From the NCBI GenBank assembly GCA_023238725.1, contig CM041535.1, forward strand, positions 29,060,210 through 29,124,209: a stretch of DNA of 64,000 nt, given 5' to 3'. The position numbers and the translations under genes are program-made. This document shows positions 1-10,359 of the stretch, in pieces (the first letter of the stretch is position 1; every line of letters begins with the position of its first letter). The notes beneath the pieces are model-generated. The model made no database searches, had not been told where the DNA came from, and worked only from the letters and a program-made list of their open reading frames with translations. Source of the DNA: Scortum barcoo. Lineage: Eukaryota > Chordata > Actinopteri > Centrarchiformes > Terapontidae.

Positions 1-1671
1 AGTAAGAGTCCATCCACAAAGCTGAGGTCACCACGGATGTGGTAAAACTGACCCAACAGGCCACCCCTCGTCCATGTTCTGGATGACACGTTGCAATTCT
101 GTGTCCTGTGTTGTTGCTTCCGCTATTTGTCTGGACTTTGTGTCAGACACAGGCAGTGCATGAGACACCATATTGACATGGTGTTCAACATCTTCATCAG
201 TCGTGCTTTCACAGCTGCCTGCAGGTGCTCTGGAGAGGGCATCAGCGAGGAACAAGTGTTTTCCTGGTGTGTAAACAAGCTCAAAATCATACCTCTGCAT
301 TTTCATCATGAGGCGCTGAATCCGTGGGGACATTTCATACAGATTCTTCTTGATGATGGAGACAAGTGGTCGATGATCAGTCTCTACGATGAAAGATGGC
401 AGTCCATATATGTATCTGTGAAATCGCTCTAAACCATAGGCCACGCCCAAACACTCCTTCTCGATCTGGGCATACTTGCATTCAGATCTGGTCATGGCCC
501 TTGATGCATAGGCCACTGGTTTCCAGTGCTTGCCCTCAGCCTGGAGGACTACTGCTCCAATACCATCTTTTGATGCATCCGTTGACACCTTAATCTTCTT
601 GTTGTGGTCATAAAAAGCTAAGACAGGCACCGTGGTGAGTGTCTTTTTCAGCTGTTGCCACTCATTCTCATGCTTATCCATCCAGCCGAAATCACAGTCA
701 TTGTGCAAGAGTTCACGGATGCATGATGTCTTCGCTGTGAGGTTGGGTATAAATTTTCCCATGAAGTTGACCATCCCCATGATGCGCAATACACCTGTCT
801 TATCTGTTGGCTTAGGCATATTTAATATTGCTTTTATCTTCTCCTGGTCTGGTTGGACACCTTGAGCAGTTAGCTTGTCCCCAAGGAAGAGGATTTCCTG
901 AACTCTGAACTCACACTTGTTCTTGTTGAGCTTTAATCCATACTTTTGTATGCGCTCCATCACTCTGTAGAGTCTCAGGTTATGTTCTTGGAGAGTGGAG
1001 CCCCAGGAAATAATGTCATCGATGTAAACTCTAACTCCTTCCAAGCCCTCAATGATTTGTTCCATAGCTCTATGGAATATTTCTGGTGCTGATTTTATTC
1101 CAAAGGGCAGTCTGAGATAACAATACCTGCCAAAGGGTGTATTAAAAGTGCAATGCTTGGTACTGCTTTCATCCAGTCTCAACTGCCAGAAGCCTTGTGA
1201 TGCATCAAACTTTGTGAAGTACTTAGCTCCTGCCATTCCGCTGATGATTTCTTCACGTGTGGGTATTTGATAGTGTTCACGCTTTATATTCTCATTTATA
1301 TCTTTTGGATCCATGCATGTCCTCAGCTCTCCATTCCTTTTCTTTGTGACCACCATTGAATTGACCCAGTCTGTCGGCTCTTCAACTTTTCTAATCACCC
1401 CCAGGTCAGTCATTCTATCAAGCTCCTTCTTGAGAGCATCACACAGTGGTGCTGGAACTCTGCGTGGAGCATGTACAATTGGTTGTGCACCTTCTTTCAG
1501 CAGGATTTTGTATGTAAAAGGCAGTGTACCAAACCCTTTGAAAACATCTGCAAATTGCTGCACTATTGAGTCCGTAGAGTCAGCTGCAGTGGCTGCGTCT
1601 GTGCTAATACAATACACTCTTCTCACCAGCCCCAGTTCTTTCGCAGGACTTGTCACCCAATAGCGATTCAC
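1..1671 (-). mobile_element. Ty3/gypsy pol: reverse transcriptase and RNase H (truncated by window edge)
   Basis: A 547-codon open frame (28-1671) continues the pol region of an LTR retrotransposon. It shows the gypsy-type RT with LPFG before the YIDD catalytic motif near residue 219, followed by the RNase H segment with TDAS, and ends at ADALSRAP, the usual end of RNase H before integrase. Integrase and the far LTR would lie to the left of base 1 and are not visible. The frame overlaps the protease-like frame by a few bases, as in gag-pol elements that use frameshifting. The RT/RH frame has no internal stop over 1.6 kb, so the copy is fairly young or selected. Family assignment is from motifs; the precise clade is not determined. 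Confidence 0.9.
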
Positions 1672-1970
1672 ATCCTCGATTCACAACAGAGAAGAGTAGG
1701 TGGTGCACTTTTCCCTTTAACGGTAACTTTTAGCCTGCATGTGCCTAAACACTCGATGGGCTGTCCATTGTAATCTTTTAGTTCAGAGCCTTTTCTCCAT
1801 ATTTGTGGCTTTATTTTCATTTCCCCTATATCAGCCATGCTTATGAGATTTGCTTTTGCACCTGTGTACATTCTCATACAGACTGTAGTGCCTTTAATCA
1901 GCAGAGGAGCCATCCATTTGTCCTCTCTGTTTATGCTGTTTACTTTTCCTGGCTCATCTTCGCAGTTCAC
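1668..1970 (-). mobile_element. Ty3/gypsy aspartic-protease-like segment, active-site Asp replaced
   Basis: This 100-codon frame sits between gag and RT, where retrotransposon protease belongs. The segment MYTGAKANLIS aligns with the pepsin-like D-T/S-G-A active-site loop, but the position of the catalytic Asp is Tyr. Seen: the substitution. Inferred: the copy has lost protease activity, unless this base is a sequence error. Its C-terminal part is short and the second protease half is not clear. Confidence 0.65.
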
Positions 1971-1988
1971 GAGGCCAACAAAAAAGTG

Positions 1989-2816
1989 TCACTTAGATCT
2001 GTTACTTTCCACAACATTCACCGACTTGCCTTTCTTTCCTTCTGTCTTTTTCGAGAAGCACTGTTTGGCAAAATGGTTCTGCCCATGGCATTTCGAGCAT
2101 AGCTTACCAAAGGCTGGGCACTGTCTGGGTTTGTGCTGTGTCCCGCAGCGCTTGCAGCTGAACGGTGCTCCCTCGGCCCGCTGTGCAGGCCGGGTGTGGG
2201 TGCGATGTCTCCCTTGAAATGACACCGCTCCAACTGCTGCAGCTGCTCCGTCGCTTGCGTGCGCTGTACCAGATGCCACATCGCTGAATGTCTTCATGTG
2301 CTTATGTGACAATTCACTCGCTTGGCATATCGTAATGGCTGCCTCCAGTGTCAGGTCCGACTCGTGTAGCAGTCTTTCTCTTAACTTTTTGTCATCCACA
2401 CCGCACACTATTTGGTCTCTTATCATTGAGTCTTTCAGTGTCCCATAGTTGCAGGATTGTGCCTTTAAACGTAGCGCAGTCACAAAACTATCAAACGGCT
2501 CATGTTGCTGCTGCACACGAGATCTAAACATGTATCTTTCATACGTCTCGTTCTTCTTCGGAGTACAGTGTGCGTCAAATTTACAAAGCACGACATCCAG
2601 CTTTTCTTTATCATCCGGCGTGTCAAACACAAATGTGTTAAATACTTCTATGGCCTGTGGCCCTGCTACGGTTAGCAAAAGTGCTACCTTTCTTGTGTCC
2701 AGCTTTGTATCCAGTCCCATCGCCGTGAAATACAGGTTAAACTGCTGCTTAAAGGTACGCAAGTTTTCATCGACATTTCCCGTCAACTTCAAACTTTCAG
2801 GAGGCTTCAGTTCCAT
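1989..2816 (-). mobile_element. Ty3/gypsy gag-like polyprotein with zinc knuckle
   Basis: A 275-codon frame starts at MELKPPESLKL. Its N-terminal two thirds resemble retrotransposon capsid (segments such as YERYMFRSRVQQ and EPFDSFVTALR). Near the C-terminus lies a retroviral-type zinc knuckle CSKCHGQNHFAKQC, pattern CX2CX4HX4C, preceded by a second Cys-rich stretch. It is followed at once by the protease-like and RT frames, the gag-pol order of Ty3/gypsy. No internal stop is present. Confidence 0.85.
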
Positions 2817-2837
2817 GATGACACACTCCGCGTACTT

Positions 2838-2856
2838 AGTTTACTCCTGGTACCAT
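2838..2856 (-). other. Possible primer-binding site and LTR end of the gypsy element
   Basis: Read on the minus strand, ACACAACA is followed directly by TGGTACCAGGAGTAA. A CA dinucleotide next to TGG is the usual junction of 5' LTR and primer-binding site, and TGGTACCAGGAG resembles, imperfectly, the complement of an initiator tRNA-Met 3' end. It sits about 40 bases before the gag start. The LTR itself, to the right of 2856, could not be delimited because the partner LTR is outside the window. Confidence 0.35.
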
Positions 2857-5343
2857 GTTGTGTTCGTGCTTTTAAAAGACGAATTTTTGAATTATTGATT
2901 TTCATTAGTTTGGCTGGTGTTTAAATATGTAAATGTTTAAATACATGTAGAGATTACAGAGTTTTAGCAGACCCACCAGAACAGTTCCTCTCTGCAAAAC
3001 GTCTTTCGCTTTTTAACAAAGTCCTGATCTTGTTATCTGATCTCTGGAAAGTCCAGACCCAAAAACGTTTTAGAGACTGAGTCCTGGTTAATTCAGCTTT
3101 TAATGTAAAATATGTGGACGGTCTGATCTGCATATTATACATCTGGATCTCTGCAGGTTCCACCTGTTAAACAAGATGGTGTCTGAATCACATGTCCATC
3201 AGAGAGCTGCTCCACGAAGCTGGATTAAGGGAAAGCCTGGCTTATTTCGATAAGTCTGGCTCATTTAAGAGAGAGTCCCGCTGAGTAACCATGGTAACTA
3301 ATGCCGCAGAGTTAGCCTGCTCCGGGAAGCTAAGCTAAGCTAACTGTCGAGCTTAGTTTAGCTGTGTGTCAAAGAATGTGTGACAGGCTGAAACAGACTC
3401 CAGAAACAAAGTTCCGCCTGGTGGATTTCCACGCTCGCGCCGCTTATGTCTTGTAAAACAGAAACTGAAAAACAGAAAATCACGTCTCCACTTTCACTGT
3501 TTCCACAATCAATCAGTCAATGAAACCTCAGTTATATGGCACAATTCACACATCAATTGCAACTAGGTACTGAAAATTGAATTAAATAAAAAAAGAATGT
3601 GGTTGATTAAAAAAAATAAATCAGATATATTTAATTTATAATAAATAATGAATTGAAAACGTTCGTCATCCCACTGTGTGAATATAAATGTGTGCTAACA
3701 TAGGCTGACCTCAGTGTACAGAGGTAGATGTGTTAGGAAATTTCAACACAATATTTAAGTTTTTGTAATGTTGTCTCCTCCATAATGAAAGAAAAAAAGG
3801 AAAACTAATAAAACTTTGTTCATAAAAACAACTTTTACATATTTTAATGAACACGTCTGATTAAGTTGTGTTGAATTAGTTTTATTAATGAATTCACTCA
3901 TGTAGTTCAGCTGTGGACAGAAAACAAAGAACATTAAATACACTTCATGACCTTCTGCTTACATCCTTCTCCAGTTTCATTATCTCCAGCTTCACCTTTT
4001 TTATTTGCAGCCTCTTGTATTTCATTTCAGCCTCTGACACTCCATGTTCAGCTTTTCACTTTCAGTAGATGAAGTTTACGTTTGTGTGCAGCACAGGATG
4101 TCCTGTGACAGAGGAAATGTGTCAGAGAGTAACTGAGTATGTAGGTGTAACAGTAATATGAATACTGTGCAGTATAATTTGCAGCAGGCTGTTTGGGTGA
4201 TAATTAGGTAGGTAGATGTAAATAGGTAGACTGCAGACACATCCAAACCATTTCACATGTGAGCTGACCTCTTTACCTTTACCTGACCTCTGGTGTTTCT
4301 GTGTCTGCAGACTCAGTTTCTTCATCGAAGGCTCGAGATGTTTGGACTGTAAACAGAGGAACACTGCAGTTGTTGAAGTAGGAGAACACAGAATAGCATG
4401 AAATTCACAATATTTTATTTAAATAGGAAAAATCAAAATAACTCCTCACACATGTGTTAGGCATGTCCTCAGTATCTGGTGTCTCCATCACTGACAGATA
4501 CAGGCTCATCATTAGTTATTACAGCTGACAGACTGACTCAGGAGGAGCAGAGGACAAACCTCCTACATACTGATTCATTCTGAGGAGGTCCGCCCGTCTG
4601 TCCCTCCTCCTTTGTCCGTCCCTGCCTGCTGCTCACAGCTCCTCTGCTGTGGGAGATTTTCAGGTGGAGGTTCCCCTCCAGTGTCAGAGGCCTCCGTCTG
4701 TTTTTTGGTGGCTTCAGTACAACATATTTACAGCTCAGCACCTTTTTGGACACATTTCACATTTCTTTACAGTCTGCTGACCACTCTGACAGATGTTCTT
4801 GTGTTTAATTTGAAGCTGCTGCCAGGTTGACAAAATCGACCTAACCACCATGTGGTTAGGTCGATTTTCCTAAGTTGTTCTATACCATTATTTTAAATAT
4901 AAATCTAATAATACTAGCCTAATACTACTGATAATATAGTCGCACTGTGTGGTGATTTGAATGCTTATTTATTAATAAATTGACAAAACAAGGCCAGTTT
5001 ATTTGTGCAGCACATTTCACACTGAGACAATTCAACATGCTTTAAATAAAACTAATGAAAGGAAAAGAGCAAAGAGAAATAAAGATGAAAAGTGAAATAA
5101 ACATGTAACATGAAACAATGGGATTAGGCTTGTACAACTTGCGCATTTAGTCTGTCGGCTATTATATTTTTTTTTCTTTTCTTTATTTCTCATGTGATCT
5201 CCCTCCCTTTGTTAATTGCAGCAGTGTTTCTGCTGATGAGAAGAAGCTCTCGCTCTACTGGACTTGTGGTGTTTTTACAGCTGATGAAGGAGATCACGCC
5301 TCCTGCTGGCGGACAAACAGCACGACACCAAAACACCAACAAC
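2857..5343. other. Intergenic, no gene seen
   Basis: No exon, RNA gene or long frame is supported here. The stretch is AT-rich, with a repeat-like patch at 3200-3370 where CTGCTCCNNGAAGCT occurs twice (a style seen at fish DNA-transposon ends, not resolved) and a perfect hairpin at 4832-4868. Part of the left end may be the gypsy LTR. Confidence 0.6.
4832..4868. repeat. Perfect 17-bp inverted repeat with 3-nt loop
   Basis: AAAATCGACCTAACCAC, then CAT, then its exact reverse complement GTGGTTAGGTCGATTTT. All 17 pairs match. It stands alone between the gypsy element and the ccdc180 3' end. Confidence 0.9.
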
Positions 5344-5366
5344 AAGCTGAGACTCTTCTTCTGTGG

Positions 5367-5372
5367 TTTATT
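5367..5372 (-). terminator. ccdc180 polyadenylation signal AATAAA
   Basis: AATAAA on the minus strand lies 53 bases past the ccdc180 stop codon at 5425-5427. It is the first such hexamer downstream and gives a very short 3' UTR. Confidence 0.6.
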
Positions 5373-5424
5373 AACAAACATCAACACAGCTGATGACATC
5401 ACAGGCTACAAGGCCAACAGCCAA

Positions 5425-6054
5425 TCAGCTGCTGGAGTGTGTGTGTGTCAGAGTGTGTATCTGCTGTCTCCAGTGTGTGTTCCAGCGCTGCAGTTTACGC
5501 AGTTGTCTTCGTTTGTCGTCACCTGAGCGCGATATCTCCGACCTGAACAGCTGCTCAAACCTCTGACACACACATACACAAATTAATCTGATTTTTTTTG
5601 TGTCTTTTGTGTCTTTAATGTGTGTGTATGTGTGTGTGTACCTTCACAGCAGCATCTCTTTGCTCTATAACATCCAGATGTCCCAGGGTGCACCTGGTCG
5701 TGGTGATGGATGCTGTTGTAGCTATGGCAACACTGGCTGGCTGATCAGCTTTGTTGTTGGTGGGGAGGGGCAGGTAGGGAATACCAGACCAGGTCCTGAC
5801 ACACACACACACACTAAAGTAAACCCTGGACCCTACAGTGGGGGGGCATTTATCTGCATGTTTTGGTGAAAATGATGTGAATCAGATGCTGTGTCCTTCA
5901 CAGTCAGCACATCTGAACCCAGCTGAACAGCTGTGGTGAGGTTTTGGAGCGACGTGTTAGACAGCGCTCTGCACCTCCATCATCAAACACCACATGAGGG
6001 AATATCTTTGGAAGAATGTGTTCATCATTATCACTAACACACTTTATCAGCTGC

Positions 6055-6124
<70 letters not shown>

Positions 6125-6487
6125 AAATGTTCAGAGTGACAGAAAACAGCCACAGAAGGAGTTTTATTGTGAGGCATGTGTCATTGTGTGTTTTCACATC
6201 AGCGTTACCTGCTTCCTGTCTCAGCTCTGGTCTCCATGGTAACAGTCCCATCTTCACAGTGCTGCTGTGACGATGCTGCCTCGGTTTCTATGGAAACACA
6301 AACAGGTCAAAGGTAGTGTTGTGTTCAGGTGCCGCTGTGACCTCTGATCCACCAGGTGTGCTGTGAATGCAGACCGTGACCTCTCACCTGCAAGAGTGAG
6401 CAGGTCATCCAGCTGACGGAGCAGCTTCTCTGTCAGTGAGGCCAGTGATGTCACAAACTCCTCCCCCCTGACTCGCACACACTCCTG

Positions 6488-6524
<37 letters not shown>

Positions 6525-9392
6525 CAGTGATGCTCCTGGCAGGTGCTTATGGTCAGACTGACCCCTCCCCCTCCTACCTGTATTTCCAGGTGTGCTCTAC
6601 AGACGGCGGCGTGCAGCTGCTGCTGTCTGAGCTCCTCTCTGCTGTTCACCGTCTGAAGCTCGTCACCTCTGAGAGACGCTCGCAGCTGACGGACATTCAC
6701 ACACTGAAACAGAGCGAGGAAACACTGACCTCTGATGACCTCTGTCCTTTCATGACCTCTGACCTCTCATGACCTCTGACGTCGTTACCTTTTCCTTCTC
6801 TGCAGCTGCGACTGTCTCTTTCAGCTTCAGCCTGACTCCGCCCACTGCCTCTCTTAGCTCCTCCCCCTGCTGTCGCTCATGGTTACCGATCAAAACTGCA
6901 GGTAACGAACGCAGCAGCTCCTCCAACACACACAGCTGGACCAGTAGCTCTGACAGACAGACAGGCAGACAGGCAGACAGACAGTCAGACAGTATCTTGG
7001 TCTTCTTTGTTTTGTGTGTGTGTGTTTCTTCTGGTCTTTCTGTCTTTCTGAGGTCCATGTGTTTGTGTGTTCAGAGGGTCCTCATAAGTGTAGAAGTACC
7101 CACCCTCTCTGCTCGCGCTCAGAAACCTGCGGGCCTGTTCCTGGTGTCCCAGCAGCCTTTGCTGCATGCTCTCAGCCCATTGGTCCAAACTGTCAGGAAG
7201 CAGGAGGAACCTGCCACAGCGCTCACCGCGGTAAAAGTCCTGACAGACAGAGAGTGTCAGTAAAGTTTGAATAAAAACCTTCAACATGAAAACAACACGC
7301 TCCTCAAACGGTTGACTGTTACCTCGGCAACCAGCAGGAGGACGTCATTGGTCGTCCACAAGACGGAGTTCAGTCTGGAGCTGAAGGAGCTGAAACACAA
7401 ACGGCTGATCAACATGTCAGTCTGAAGGCAGCAGCCAATCGCAGCAGGCGCACAGACGACTCACCTCTGAACCACGACACACCACGGACCAAAGACCTGA
7501 AACCTCCGGTCACACCTGATGGACCTGAGAGCCCTGCGCACACTGAAACACACACAGGGGGACACACAGTACAACACACATAGTATAACACACACACACA
7601 CACAGTATTATACATATGCACACACACACACACACACAGGGACACACACAATATAACACACACACAGTCAGTGTGCATGTCAGTGTCAGTGTGTTAGTGT
7701 CAGTATGCGTGTGAGTGCCAGTGTGTGTGTGTGTGTGTGTCAGTGTGTCAGTGTCAGTGTGTGTCAGTGTGTGTGTGTACCTCGATGTGCTGACAGACTC
7801 GGTGCTCCTCTGTTGGAGATGCTGGACAGGACTTTGACCTGCAGAGACACAAACGGCCGTCAGTCTGATCACAGACATCGATCAGAAGCAGGAAGCTCGG
7901 GCTTATCTGCAGCTCGGGCTTATCTGCAGCTCGGGCTTAGCTCGGGCTTTCTGCAGCTCGGGCTTAGCTCGGGTTTCTGCAGCTCGGGCTTATCTGCAGC
8001 TCGGGCTTTTCTGCAGCTCGGGCTTTTCTGCAGCTCGGGCTTTTCTGCAGCTCGGGCTTTACCTGCAGCTCAGGCTTACCTGCAGCTTGGGTTTACCTGC
8101 AGCTGTTCCTCCTCGCTCCTCCTGTTCTGTTGCGGCTTCAACATCCTGGATCGTGCAGAACCTGATAGGTGGACAGAAAACAAAACATTGGTCCTCAGCA
8201 GCTTTTCCTCCAGCATCACTCAGTGGGAGGGGTTAGAATTTGTACCTGTTCAGGGACTGGATGACGTCAACAACGGGGTCATCGAGGAGGTCCACACCTG
8301 TCCTGCTGGGCTGCAGGAAACCAGGAGGCGGAGCTAACCGCACCTGCTTCTTGGACTGAGGAGGTGCTGAAAGACTTTCCTGAGGGGCGGAGTCCTGAAA
8401 ACACAAATGATTTATTCCCAAACACAACACACACACACACACACACACACAGATAAACACACACACACAGCAAACAATCACACAGACAAGAGGAAACAGA
8501 AACAGGAAGTGGTCACAGAGGGCAAACCAATCACAAGCAGACAAGAGGAAACAGATGACAGACAGAGGTCAGGTAGACACAAGGGAACCTACCAAAGAAA
8601 AGTCAAGATACTGACAGCGCTTTCTGAGTTCCTCGTTGACTGATGACAAGAAAGAACACACCTGATCAGGCGACACCTGCAGACAGACAGAATAAGAAGC
8701 ACCTTAAAAGAAAAAAATAAACTTGGACCTTTTGTTCTTTCTAGAACCTTTTTGGTATTTTCACAGAACTACAGTAACTTACAGTAATACTGCTGTGGTG
8801 ATGGACTCTAGCAGTACTGCCACAGTACTTTGGTTCAGAGTACTCCAGCAGTAATACTGTGTGTACCAGTGTGTACCTGTACTTGTGTGTATCTGTGTGT
8901 ATTTGTACCTGTGTGTACCTGCGTGTACCTGTGTGTATTTGTACCTGTGTGTACTTGTGTGTACCTGTGTGTCTGTTGTCATCGTCCTCAGCTCGTCCAG
9001 CTTGCTGCTGATGGCGGCCTGCTGCTGGTTACTGCTCGCTGCCTGACGGGTTCAAACAGGTTCATCATAGAGAAAATAAACCTTCATTGATCTCCAGCAT
9101 GGAAACGTGAAGTAGAACAATAAATAATGAAAGAAAAGAATAAAATATTGAAACTATACAGGAACATTTGGAGACAACAATGAAAGCAGCAGAATCAACA
9201 TGATTAAACATCAAAACATTAGACTGATACATGAAATGACAAAGTGCACTCTACACTAATAATTAGAGATGCAATAGAAGCATATAGAATATATATATAT
9301 ATAACATACTAATATACTACAGGATATGACTAATAGTATGAGAGGAAATTAAGTTATACACTCTGCACGGTGTACAGCAATATAACATAGTA

Positions 9393-9489
<97 letters not shown>

Positions 9490-10325
9490 TATATGTATAT
9501 GAATAATAACATGGTTTATAATAGACATTTATATAAGGTATTATAATATAAAACAGAATAAACTATGAAATATGGCTCAATTATAGTACAGTGTAATAAC
9601 AAATCAAGTCAATAAGTTCATAAGGAGCTCAGACAGACGGGTACAGACAGACAGATGGATACCTCAGCCTTGATGTGAACTTGTGTGCTGCTGATCATTT
9701 TCTGGATCTTCTCCATGAACGTGACCTCAGACTTCAGAAAGGAAAGTTTCTCTTCAAACCGACCGGACGCCTCCTTTAGCTGGAAGGGGATCAGCAGGTG
9801 TCAGAGTGGATGTGATCTTTGTTCCTGCTGTCTGTCCGTGAAGCTCTCACATGCACAGGTAACACAAACTGATCCAGTTTAACTGTGAACGGAATTAAAA
9901 CGTCCTGTTTAAACATCAGTTATTATATTCGAGAGGTGAAAGGTCACACCTGCTGTAAACTTTTGGACTCAAATGCCTCCAGATCAGCGTAGATCGCCTC
10001 TTCCATCACACTGATCTGTTTGTTTTCTTCCCTCAGCCTCCTTTGAAACAACTTCACCTCCTGAGGAGCAAAATCACCTCCTTCACTAAACAACCTGCAG
10101 GAGGAGAAAACAGATGTCTAAAGACAAAAGTTTTTTGTTTTCAGTGATCTTCCAGGTGTTCCAGTGTTACCTGAAGGAGTTGAGGAATTGAGTGTTTCTG
10201 TTTCGGGCCTCCTCCAGTCTGATGTGGACGGTCTGTCTGAATGTGGTCTGACAGTGCTGGGAGTCTTTGATATGTTGATCCAGGCAGTCCTGCAGGGTGG
10301 TGCTCACAGCCTTTAGACTGCAGAC

Positions 10326-10359
<34 letters not shown>

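Noticed and set aside
7700..7790. Frame linking ccdc180 exon 7781-7838 into Thr/His-rich sequence
   Set aside because: It reads (AC)n microsatellite beyond a good donor.
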